A stretch of 64,000 nt of DNA from Aquisphaera insulae (GTDB lineage Bacteria > Planctomycetota > Planctomycetia > Isosphaerales > Isosphaeraceae). The notes below the pieces were generated by a model. That model was not told the DNA's origin and ran no database searches. It saw only the letters and a list, made by a program, of their open reading frames with translations. Position numbers and translations under genes: made by a program. The DNA is taken from positions 1 to 64,000 of the forward strand of contig NZ_JAALJH010000027.1 in NCBI RefSeq assembly GCF_011064615.1, read 5' to 3'. Below are positions 33,639-43,100 of this stretch, one piece after another (the first letter of the stretch is position 1; each line of letters opens with the position of its first letter).

Positions 33639-36539
33639 ATGGGCAGCGACGAGGTGCAGGCGGGCGATTCCCCGCCATCCACCGAGCTCGAGCAGCTCAT
33701 GAATCTGTGCGACCGCGTCGAGCGGGCCTGGAACGCCGACGAGTCGCTGCGGATCGAGGATATCGTCTCCCGAGACGCTCGCCCGGACGCGCTGCTGGCG
33801 CAGCTCCTCCTGCTGGAGAAAAAGCGTCACGCTCGGGCCGGCGACACCGAGATCGACGACGAGTCCCCGGGCCGCTTCGGGGGACTCTCTTCCCCCCCAG
33901 ACGATGCCGGCTCGGGGGGATCGGCCCGAACCCGGAGGGCCCACGAGGGATCGACGCCCGACGCGCGGTTGGGCCTCGACGATCCGACCGAGGCCGGGCC
34001 CGAGCCCGGGCTGTGGCCGCGCCGAGACTCCCTTGGTTCCACTCTTGATGCTGGAGAAATCGGCGATGACGAGACCCACTTCACCGCGGGCCCGAGGCCC
34101 GGAACGGGCGGCGGCGGGGGCGGGGGAAGCAACTCCGGTCGGGAGAGGCGAGGCCGATATACCCTCGTCCGGAAGCACGCGATCGGCGGCTTCGGCGAGG
34201 TCTGGCTGGCGAGGGACCACGCGCTGGCTCGTTATGTCGCACTGAAGCGACTCCAGCCGGCCCGGGCGGAGGAGCGAGCCGTCCGCGCCCGGTTCCTCCG
34301 CGAGGCCTGGATCACCGGCCAGCTCCAGCACCCGGGGATCGTACCGGTCTTCGATCTGGCGATCGACCCGGCGGACGGGCGAGCCTACTACACGATGCGA
34401 TTCCTCGGCGGACGCACCCTGACGGGCTCCGCTTCCGAGCATCATCGGCAGCGGGAGGCCGGGCGGGCGGGGCGGGCCGAGCTGCGGGAGCTGCTGCAGG
34501 CCTTCGTCACCGCCTGCCAGGTGATGGCCTACGCGCACAGCCGGGGAGTCATCCATCGCGACCTGAAGGGCAGCAACATCATCGTCGGCGATTTCGGCGA
34601 GGTCATGGTCCTGGACTGGGGCACGGCCAAGGTGCTCCGCGGCGAGCGGGCGCCGGCGGCCGCGGAGGCCGAGGCCGTCGAGGCGCCGGCGACCGCGGGC
34701 GGCCCGCCGATGGAGGACATTCCGAGCGACGCCACGGGCGATGGCTCGGTCATCGGCACCCCGAGCTACATGGCGCCGGAGCAAGCCCAGGGCCGCATCG
34801 ACCTCGTGGACGAGCGGAGCGACGTCTACGGCCTGGGGGCGATCCTCCACGAGATCCTCACCGGCGAGCCCCCGTTCCGGGGGCCCGCGGCGCAGGTGCT
34901 CCGCCAGGTGGCGAACGAGTCACCGCCGTCCCCGCGCCAGCGCCGCGGCGACGTCCCCCGAGCCCTGGACGCGATCTGCCTGAAGTGCCTCTCGCGTGAC
35001 CGGGCGGCCCGCTATGCCTCCGCCGGCGAGCTCGCGGCGGAGATCCGCCGTTTCCTCTCCGACGAGCCGGTCGACGCCTACCCGGAACCCTGGCCGGCGC
35101 GGCTGCGGCGATGGGCCGGCCGGCATCGCACGCTCGCCTCCGTCGCGATCGCGACGCTGCTGGTGGCGACCGCCTGCCTGTCGATCGCGACGGCGCTGCT
35201 GAAGGTCGCCGGCGACCGGGCCGAGGCGAACCTCGGCCTGGCGATGCACGCCATCAACCGGTTCTTCAACAGGGTCGGGGACGCCCCGCAGCTCAAGGCC
35301 CACGGACTGGAGAGGTATCGACAGGAGCTCCTCACGGAGGCGAGGAGCTTCTACGAACAGCTCCCCTCCGATGCCGGCGCAGGCCCGGCCGTGCTGGCCG
35401 AGCGAGGCTGGAGCGACCTCCAACTGGCGAAGCTCACCGACGAGCTCGGCGACTTCCCGGAGGCCATCCGGCTCGCGGCCCGCGCCAGGACGACCTTCGA
35501 GCACCTCGCGGAGATCCAGCCGGGCGAGGCTCGCCACCGGGCCGGGATCGCCCTGGCCCTGGACTCGCTGGGGGACCACCTGCACAAGGTCCTGCGGCCC
35601 GACGAGTCGCGGGCCGTCCTCGAGCAGGCGGGTGCCCGCTGGGAAGAGCTCGTCCGCGAGCATCCCCGATCGCTCGAGTTCCGCCGCGGCCGGGTGGCCA
35701 GCATGAACAAGCTGGGCCGGCTGCTCTGCCTGGCGGTCCACGACCCGCCCGCCGAGCGGGCCGTGCTGGCCGCCTGCCTCGACGCCTGCGCGTCCCTGCT
35801 CCGCGACGCCCCCGGATCGCCCGAGGTCCTCGACCAGCAGGCGGAAGCCAACCTGCTGCTCGGCTACTCGTGGGCGGCGACCGACCTCGCCCGGGCCGAG
35901 CCGTACTTCGCCGCGACCCTCGCCATCCGCGAGAAGCTCGCCGCGGAGCGGACCGATCGGCCCGAGGTGCTCTCAAGCCTGGTGGATAGCTGCGTCCTGA
36001 TCGCCACGACCTACTCCAACGCGAGAGCCCCCGGGCTGGTCGTCCCCGACCTCTACCGGCAGGTCCGAGAGATCGGCATGCGGCTGGTGTCCGACCACCC
36101 GGACGTCCCCCTCCTCGCGGAGAACCTCTGCCTCATCGAGATCATCGACTCGCACCGCCTGGCTCGCGCCGGCGAACCCCAGGCGGCCGTCGAGGCCACC
36201 GAGAAGGCCCTCTCCCGCGCGCCCCGGTCCGGCCTCGCCTCGCTCTATGCCGCCTGCTGCTTCGCCATCGCCTCCGAGTTCGTTCGCAGCTCCGCCGGGA
36301 TGTCCGCTGAGGAGCGGGATCGATCTGCGGAGCGATATCAGTCCCGGGCCGTCGAACTGCTGGCGTCGGCCCACCGGGCCGGGTTGTTCCTCCAGCCCCA
36401 CAAGCTCAACGGGCTCCGGTCCGACGACCCCGACCTCGCCCCGCTCCGCGGACGGGACGACTTCAACCGGCTGCTCGCCGAGATCGAGGCCACCCATCCT
36501 CCCGGCCGATCCATCGGCACCGACGGCTCGCGAGAGTAG
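33639..36539 (+). CDS. membrane Ser/Thr protein kinase of operon B
   Basis: The 966-residue paralogue of the operon A kinase uses the ATG after GGGAGAGGGAGG. The N-terminal module is shorter in conservation (TELEQLMNLCDRVERAW), followed by a Pro/Gly-rich linker with seven consecutive Gly (157-163). The kinase domain has loop IGGFGEVW, K203 in VALKRL, HRDLKGSN, DWG for DFG, and SYMAPEQA, so it should be active. One transmembrane helix (VAIATLLVATACLSIATALL) is followed by the same TPR-like helical region as kinase A (LAMHAINRFFNRVGDAP). No sigma factor gene precedes it. The upstream in-frame extension to 33435 overlaps the promoter-like element and is rejected. Confidence 0.9.
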   Translation: MGSDEVQAGDSPPSTELEQLMNLCDRVERAWNADESLRIEDIVSRDARPDALLAQLLLLEKKRHARAGDTEIDDESPGRFGGLSSPPDDAGSGGSARTRRAHEGSTPDARLGLDDPTEAGPEPGLWPRRDSLGSTLDAGEIGDDETHFTAGPRPGTGGGGGGGSNSGRERRGRYTLVRKHAIGGFGEVWLARDHALARYVALKRLQPARAEERAVRARFLREAWITGQLQHPGIVPVFDLAIDPADGRAYYTMRFLGGRTLTGSASEHHRQREAGRAGRAELRELLQAFVTACQVMAYAHSRGVIHRDLKGSNIIVGDFGEVMVLDWGTAKVLRGERAPAAAEAEAVEAPATAGGPPMEDIPSDATGDGSVIGTPSYMAPEQAQGRIDLVDERSDVYGLGAILHEILTGEPPFRGPAAQVLRQVANESPPSPRQRRGDVPRALDAICLKCLSRDRAARYASAGELAAEIRRFLSDEPVDAYPEPWPARLRRWAGRHRTLASVAIATLLVATACLSIATALLKVAGDRAEANLGLAMHAINRFFNRVGDAPQLKAHGLERYRQELLTEARSFYEQLPSDAGAGPAVLAERGWSDLQLAKLTDELGDFPEAIRLAARARTTFEHLAEIQPGEARHRAGIALALDSLGDHLHKVLRPDESRAVLEQAGARWEELVREHPRSLEFRRGRVASMNKLGRLLCLAVHDPPAERAVLAACLDACASLLRDAPGSPEVLDQQAEANLLLGYSWAATDLARAEPYFAATLAIREKLAAERTDRPEVLSSLVDSCVLIATTYSNARAPGLVVPDLYRQVREIGMRLVSDHPDVPLLAENLCLIEIIDSHRLARAGEPQAAVEATEKALSRAPRSGLASLYAACCFAIASEFVRSSAGMSAEERDRSAERYQSRAVELLASAHRAGLFLQPHKLNGLRSDDPDLAPLRGRDDFNRLLAEIEATHPPGRSIGTDGSRE

Positions 36540-36625
36540 GGTCCAGACCATCCCTCGACACTTCCACCTCACGACGACGATGCCCAGGTCGACACCACCC
36601 GTCCCCCCGAACCGAGGAGACGCGC

Positions 36626-37204
36626 ATGAGCTCGAAAATCCTCAACTTCCTGGTCTCGCTGGCCAACGACCCGGACCTGATGTCCGAGTTCGTCCGTGCA
36701 CCCGACCGGACGATGGTGCGCTGCGGGCTCGATGCGAACGAGGTCGCGCTCATGCGAAGCAGAGACGCCCGGGCGATCGCGGCGGCCGCGTCCATATCCA
36801 TACCCGAGCCGGTTCCTGCCCCACGCCACGAAGCCCCGACGCCCTCCCCCCCGGCCGCCCACTCGGAGCCGAGCCAGGCGCCGGTCTCGACGCCCCAAGT
36901 CCCCGGCACCATGATCGTCTATGGGCCGGTCTACTTCTTCATGAATCCGCCCGCGGCCGCGGCCGCTCCCGCCGTCGAGCCGCCCTCTCCCGGGGTCGTC
37001 GGCAAGCCGGCCGCCTCGGGCGTCGCCCTGATCTCGCCCCCGCCGATGACGACCTTCACCCACATGATACCGATCCCTCACCGGCCGTGGACTCCGACGG
37101 CCCTCCGGGTGACCCCGTTCAGCCCGATCGAGTGCGAGGGTGAGGCGAGTCGCGAGGAACCAGCCCAGCCCCCGAAGTCTCGCATCGACGAGGCACCCGG
37201 CTGA
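36626..37204 (+). CDS. putative borosin-type RiPP precursor B
   Basis: A 192-residue protein with a GAGGAG ribosome-binding site. Residues 1-50 (KILNFLVSLANDPDLMSEFVR, then MVRCGLDANEVALMRSRDA) align with the leader-like domain of precursor A: FLxxLAxDPxL, a helix, a CGL/FGL turn and a second helix. The rest is Pro/Ala-rich and has no tandem repeats. It contains a hydrophobic aromatic segment GTMIVYGPVYFFMNPP (94-109) and a second one, MTTFTHMIPIPHRPW (141-155), both plausible methylation targets. No signal peptide. It lies between kinase B (86 bp) and methyltransferase B (106 bp), exactly where precursor A lies in its operon. Confidence 0.68.
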   Translation: MSSKILNFLVSLANDPDLMSEFVRAPDRTMVRCGLDANEVALMRSRDARAIAAAASISIPEPVPAPRHEAPTPSPPAAHSEPSQAPVSTPQVPGTMIVYGPVYFFMNPPAAAAAPAVEPPSPGVVGKPAASGVALISPPPMTTFTHMIPIPHRPWTPTALRVTPFSPIECEGEASREEPAQPPKSRIDEAPG

Positions 37205-37310
37205 TCGCAGGCCCCGAGCCAGGCCGAGTCGGACGGGCTCGGCCTCGGCGAGCGACCTGGGCTGCAACATCGGCCGCAACCCACGACGAGACCCAGCGAG
37301 GACCAGGATC

Positions 37311-38159
37311 ATGACAGCGAGCCCGGGCCAGGGCGGAGGAGCCCTCGTCGTGGTCGGCACCGGCATCCGCGTCGTCGGGCAGTTGACGTCCGAGGCCATG
37401 GCCTGGATGCGACGCGCCGACCGGCTGCTCTACGTGGTCAACAACGTCGTGGCGGATGCGGCCATCCGGAGCCTGAACCCGGCCGCGGAGTCGCTCCTCG
37501 ACCACTACGTCGAAGGCTCGCCCCGGATCGACTCCTATCGGGCGATGACCCATCGGATCCTCGATTCCGTCCGCTCCGGGGCGATGACCTGCGCCGTCGC
37601 CTACGGCCACCCGGGCGTCTTCGCCTTCCCGATGCACGAGGCGATCCGCCTCGCCCGCGAGGAAGGCTATCCGGCGGTCATGCTCCCGGCGGTATCCGCC
37701 GAGGACTGCCTGTTCGCGGATCTGGGCATCGATCCGGCCTGGCACGGCTGCCAGTCCTATGACGCCACCGACTTCCTGCTCCATCGTCGAGTCATCGACT
37801 CGACGGCCGCCGTGATCCTCTGGCAGGTCGGCGCCGTGGGCGACCCGAACTATCACGCCGGCAGCTACGACCGCTCGCTCCTGCCGTTCCTCTCGGAGCG
37901 GCTCACGCAGTCTTACCCGGACGACCACCTGGGCTATATCTACGAAGCGGCCCTCTATCCCGGGGTCGATCCCTACATCAGCCCGGTGCCCGTGTCGATG
38001 CTCCACCAGGCTCGACTCTCTTCGGCCTCCACGCTGTTCATCCCGGCCGCCCGCGCCCCGCAGGTCGACCCGGTCGTCCGAGAGCGGATCGACGCCCTTC
38101 ATGCCGGCGGCACTCGCCAGTCGACCCGAGCGGCCTCGGCGGCCGCCGAGACCGAGTGA
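37311..38159 (+). CDS. borosin-type peptide backbone alpha-N-methyltransferase B
   Basis: The 282-residue paralogue of methyltransferase A starts at the ATG after GCGAGGA. It has ALVVVGTGI (SAM loop), Y66-x5-R72-x3-Y76 at exactly the OphMA catalytic numbering, VAYGHPGVF, VSAEDCLFADLGIDP, GCQSYDATDFLL and LWQVGAVGDPN. A short Ala/Glu-rich tail follows the domain. The long in-frame extension upstream (to 37140) overlaps the precursor gene and has no homology, so it is not used. Expected reaction: SAM-dependent methylation of backbone amides in precursor B. Whether A and B cross-react cannot be judged. Confidence 0.85.
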   Translation: MTASPGQGGGALVVVGTGIRVVGQLTSEAMAWMRRADRLLYVVNNVVADAAIRSLNPAAESLLDHYVEGSPRIDSYRAMTHRILDSVRSGAMTCAVAYGHPGVFAFPMHEAIRLAREEGYPAVMLPAVSAEDCLFADLGIDPAWHGCQSYDATDFLLHRRVIDSTAAVILWQVGAVGDPNYHAGSYDRSLLPFLSERLTQSYPDDHLGYIYEAALYPGVDPYISPVPVSMLHQARLSSASTLFIPAARAPQVDPVVRERIDALHAGGTRQSTRAASAAAETE

Positions 38160-38246
38160 CCCCGTCTTCACCGCGACGCGATGCGACGCGGGGGCCCCGG
38201 GACCTATCGGTCTTCCTTCCACGCGTGACCATCGGAGACCTTCCCC

Positions 38247-40142
38247 ATGAGCGTGCTCGGCTATCCGCGTCTCCACTTCCAGGGCAACTGCGCGATCAAT
38301 GCGGCGACCGGAAACAACGATGACGTGCGGATCAGCATCGATCCGGTCCACGTCGCGCTCGAGCCGTTCATCGCCGCCATGAGCGACCGGGCCGCCATGC
38401 GATGGATGATGGAGGGCGTCCGGGCGATCCAGCCCGAGTGCCAGGAGGTCCGCTGGTATCTGAAGAGCGGCTGGAACTACTTCGGGAACTTGAATTTCAA
38501 GTTCGTGGAGACGCGGATCAATACGGTCGTCGGATGGGACGGCGTGGCGTCGGCGGCCGACCCGATCGTCGGTCAGGAGGTCGCGATCCTGGGCTCGCCC
38601 TTCAAGGACGGGAAGATCCGGGCCACGGCGCACGTCTGCGACGTGGACCCGACGGGCTCGTGGCTGACGCAGCTCTTTCTCGGGCATCTGTCCGTAGGCG
38701 GCGACCACCTGGGGATATCCGCAACTCACGACGCCCGGGCCTTTGCACGCTGGGTTGGCTGGCGGAACGCGGTGAGATACCCCGGCGAGCAGAACTTCGG
38801 CGGCGGCGGCGCGACCTGGCAATTCGCCCTCCCTCGCGAGTGCCTCGACTTCCGGGGTTCGCACCGCTCGCCGGCGCTGGACGCGCTGCACCGTGCCGCC
38901 GTCCACGCGAGGGGGATTGTCGTCCAGTTCTCCCTCCTGTTCCCACAGCCTGTCATCTCGGACGTCGAGCTGATCGCCCTCTTCCAGGCCGGCGACTACG
39001 TCTCCAACCCGGTTCGGTGTCTGGTCGTCGGGACGATCGGCGTCTGGAATGAGGACGAGCTTGCGACCGCGCCGGACGGGCGGCTCCTGCTGCCGCCGAT
39101 CAAGTACACCGGGCCGGCAACCGCCCGCGTCCAGCCGGATCGCCCCGTCGTCTCCCTGAACCTCGCCTGCACCTTCTTCGAGGACGGCTACGAGTATCCG
39201 CCGAAGAAGGCGGACTACGGGCCGGTCTGGCTCGGCTACATCCCCGAGGGCGGGGGCGACCCGATCCGGATCAGCGAGCCGATCGATTACCGATATCCCG
39301 CCTACAAGGCGACGGCCGGGATCCTCGACGTCACCTACGACCCCCGGGTCGTCACCCGCGAGCAGCTCGACCGCGGCTCGCTCGTGCTCCTCTCCCTCAT
39401 CGGGGCGCCCGGGGATCAGCCCGTCCCCCTGCTGGTGGAGGTGCCCGAGGGCCTGGTCGTGGACACCGACGACCGGGGACTCTACCTCGACGTGGACGAT
39501 CGGGACCACGTCCACATCCTGGTCCGCCAGCGGGGTGGCCCGCCGGATCACGACGTGCCCATCTGGATCTGGGAATATCAGAATTACCTGGTGCCGGCCG
39601 GCCCCCTGGAGCGAGCCGGCGGCATCCCGAAGCTCGTCGACCAGGGCTCGGGCCTCGATCCTCGCGTCTCATTCCCGGCGGTCGTCAACTTCCCCAAGGG
39701 CCGGACCGACCCGCTCCCGGTGCCGATCAAGGCACTCCGCCCCGGCGCGGTGGCCCTGGCCCTGACGCTCGACGGACGGCCGCTGCCGGCCGGCTATCCC
39801 TGGGACACCGCGGCCTACGCCGGCGCCAGGGTGATGCCCGACGACGACTTCAGCAAGGTCCCGCCGCACCGGAGGACGAGCTGGAAGTTCATGTACAAGC
39901 ACGTCTGGCGCTACTACCGGATCGTCTTCCCGGCGATGTCCCGGATCATCCCCATGGACTCCCGCAAGGACATGGAGGCGGCCGCTCGCGAGATCGTGGC
40001 GCGGACCGACCCGAAGGCCTGGCACTCGACCCACTACATGCCCCCCTCTCGCGACCTCTCTCGCGGCAAACGAAAGCTGATCATGGAGTGGGCCGATCAC
40101 GTCGACCCGCAGGGCGAAGAGGAACAGGCGGAGGAGGAATGA
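38247..40142 (+). CDS. VioB/RebD N-terminal-half homologue B (stand-alone)
   Basis: The 631-residue paralogue of the operon A protein begins with the identical MSVLGYPRLHF and keeps the same landmarks: VRWYLKSGWNYFGNL, VGTIGVWNEDELATAPDGRL, RPVVSLNLACTFFEDG, VVDTDDRGLYLDVDD, ARVMPDDDFSKVP, YYRIVFPAMS and YMPPSRDLSRGKRKL. It too ends where the ferritin-like half of VioB would begin, with an acidic Glu-rich tail. No signal peptide or known catalytic motif. In operon B it follows the methyltransferase directly (87 bp), since the Kelch gene is missing, which makes it the more constant partner of the methyltransferase. Confidence 0.72.
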   Translation: MSVLGYPRLHFQGNCAINAATGNNDDVRISIDPVHVALEPFIAAMSDRAAMRWMMEGVRAIQPECQEVRWYLKSGWNYFGNLNFKFVETRINTVVGWDGVASAADPIVGQEVAILGSPFKDGKIRATAHVCDVDPTGSWLTQLFLGHLSVGGDHLGISATHDARAFARWVGWRNAVRYPGEQNFGGGGATWQFALPRECLDFRGSHRSPALDALHRAAVHARGIVVQFSLLFPQPVISDVELIALFQAGDYVSNPVRCLVVGTIGVWNEDELATAPDGRLLLPPIKYTGPATARVQPDRPVVSLNLACTFFEDGYEYPPKKADYGPVWLGYIPEGGGDPIRISEPIDYRYPAYKATAGILDVTYDPRVVTREQLDRGSLVLLSLIGAPGDQPVPLLVEVPEGLVVDTDDRGLYLDVDDRDHVHILVRQRGGPPDHDVPIWIWEYQNYLVPAGPLERAGGIPKLVDQGSGLDPRVSFPAVVNFPKGRTDPLPVPIKALRPGAVALALTLDGRPLPAGYPWDTAAYAGARVMPDDDFSKVPPHRRTSWKFMYKHVWRYYRIVFPAMSRIIPMDSRKDMEAAAREIVARTDPKAWHSTHYMPPSRDLSRGKRKLIMEWADHVDPQGEEEQAEEE

Positions 40143-40169
40143 CGCCGCCGCAGGGCCGCGGACGGGCCC

Positions 40170-43100
40170 TCACCGGGCGGGCCTCGCCCCGATCCGCCAG
40201 TCGGGCATGGTCACCGGGGTCGGGACCACCGGCCAGCTCGCGCGTGAGGCGTCGCGATAGAGCCCGATCTCGTCGACCGGGATCGGACGGAAGCCGGTGG
40301 ACCGGGAGAGGGTCGCGGACGGCTTCAGCCGGTAGTCGCCGCGGCCCGCGTCGACGAAGCCGGGATCGGCCTCGCCAAGCTCGACATTCTCCAGCCGGTC
40401 CAGGTGATCCAGGTTCTCGACCGCAAGCGGCCCGCAGCGGTAGGTCACGTTCCGCCAGGCGTGGTTCATGCCCGGGGGCCTGAGCATGGTGGCGACCTCG
40501 GGATAGCGCTTCAGGTAGAGCGGGGTCATGAAGATGCCGTCCGGACGGCGCCCCTCCTCGAGCATCTTCCAGACGAAGTTGCTGCCGTACCAGCCGCCGC
40601 TGATCCCCTGCTTGCAATCCACGAACAGGTTATTGTCGATGACATTATCTCGACCGCTGTTCATCTGCACGCCGCCGAAGTGCCCGCTGGCGCTCCGGAC
40701 GAAGACGTTGCCGTAGACCAGGACCCCGCTGATCGCGTCGTCGAGGCGGATGCCCGCCTGGCCGTGGACGCTCGCCCCCGCGACCGACTTGCCGCAGTCG
40801 ACGAACCGGTTGTGACGGAAGACGATGCCCCGATAAGAAGGGTTGCCGAAGAGCTCCATCGCGCCCTGGTCGTCCGACTCCCGGACCGCGGCGTAGACGT
40901 CGTTGTACTCCATGACGTGGTCGTTCCCCTCGATCCGCATGACGCTGCTCGGGGCGTCGAACATCAGGTTGTGCGCAGCCCGATGGCCCACGCCCTCGAG
41001 CTGGATCGCCGGCGTGTACGTGCGGTCGATCCGGCCGAAGTCGTGGATCGCGCAGTTCTCGACGAGATGCCGCCCGGGCGTCAGCGTCGCTCGATCGCCG
41101 CCGATGATCTCGGTGGCGCGGCGACCGATGACGGCGATGTCGCAGCCGATCAGCGAGTCGGCCTCGCCGCCGTCCACGACGATCCCGTTGCCCGCCATCC
41201 GCCGGACGGAGCAGCCCGCCAGGATGCAGCGGCGGCACGACACCAGCCGCAGGCCGTCGGCCCGGGAAAGGTCGAACGCCAGCCCCTCCAGCCGAACGTC
41301 CGAGACGCGATCCATCGCGACCATCGGCGCGGAGAGCATCCCGATCTCGACGGTCGACCGCGCGACATCGCCGCCGGGCGGGTAGAGGTAGAGCCAGCCC
41401 GCCTTGCGGTCGAGATACCATTCGCCGGGTGCGTCGATCTCCTCGAGCAGATTGAACGCGTAGTACTGGATGCCCTGTTCAGTGTTCATCCCCTCGCCGC
41501 CGTAGTCGTACGCCTCATCGCAGGCGATCGTGCGGGCGGCGGTGTCGATCCGCGAGGCCCGGATCGTGGCGTCGGCCCAGAGGTAATGGAAATAGCCGAA
41601 GAGCCAGGGCTCCTCCGCGTGCGTCCACCGCGCGGGCCGGTCGTCGATGTATTCGAAGATCGATGGCTTGCCTTCCTTCCGCGAGCCCGGCTGGACGAGC
41701 TTGCGGATGCCGACGAAGCCGGCGTTCGGCCACCGGGCCAGGGTCATCGGCCGACCATCCACGAAGACCTCGAGCGTTGGCGGCGACGGCGGCTGGGCTA
41801 AGCCCCGGACCGTGAGCTTGCCCAGGTCCGTGATCCCCTGGGCCTTCAGGTCGCAGCGGACGACCTTGCCACGCGCGGCCTCCGGCAGCCGAGAGAGGAT
41901 CGAGGCATCGGTCACCGGCTCCCATCCGATGAGGCGCCGGCCTCCGTAGAAGACCGCCTTGCCCGGCATCTCGGCGCGATAGACGGTGGGGCCTTCGGTC
42001 GTCCCCGAGTCCTCCGAAGTCAGGTTCAGCGTGCCGGAGGCCGCATATTCTCCGGGCGAGATCCGCACGACGATGGCCCCGCGAACGCCCCTGGCACGGA
42101 GGCCGCGAACCAGGTCGCGGGCACGGGCCAGGCTCGCCACGGGCATCGACTTCGAGCCGTTGGCGGACTCGTCCCCCGAAGGCGAGACGAAGACTTCGGC
42201 CGCGAATCGATCGACGGGGGGCAGGGGGGTCCGCGTCGCCGCCGGATCGCGCGCGGGGAGCCCCTTCGCAGACCGTTCGAGCTCGCGGACGCGCTCGCGG
42301 GCTTCCGTGCGGTGGGCCTCCGGATACGCGGCCGTCGCGGCGATCGTCGTGTACTCCTTCGCGGCCTCGACGGGCCTGCCCTCGGCGGCCCAGCTTTGGG
42401 CAGCTCGCAGGTGGGCGTAACTCCGGATCGAGGCCGGCAGGTCACCGGCCGCGGCCAGCGCCGAGCAGGTCTTCCGCACGGCCCCGAGATCACCCTTCGC
42501 CCACGCTCGAGACGCGGCGGCCAGCGCATCGAGGGCCATCTCGCGGTGCTCGGCGGCGATCTCGGCGGGCGACCGGACCACGCCGAAGGTCCGCTCCAGT
42601 TTGCCGAACTCGGCACGGACCTCGGCCCGCGTGAGGGCGCGGCGGTCGACGCGGACCTCGTCCATCAGGCCCCAGTAGTTGTGCCAGCCGCTCCCGAGCG
42701 TCAGCTCGCCACCCTTCGAGAAATCGCCGTCGAAGCCGGATGGTAGAGGGTGGTCAGACACGGCGCCGCCGTTGACGTACATCGCGATCCGACGGGTATC
42801 GCGATCGTACGCGACCGCGACGTGCGCCCACCGCCCGGCCGCCAGCAGGCCGGGAGGGCTGCCGCCGCCCGCGGAGACGATCTGGCCCTGCGCGTTGCGG
42901 TAGCAAGAATAGGTATTGAGCTCACCACTCGCCATGATGTCGATGCCGATGTAGGCGTCGGGATAGGGTCCGAAGGAGAAGATTCGCCGCTGATTCTGCG
43001 TGTCGTCGATCGAGAGCTTGGTCGGCCTGAGCCAGGCGCTGAAGGTCCAGGAGCCCTTGCCGAAACGAAGGGCCGGCGGGACTTCGATCCGGGCGACGGT

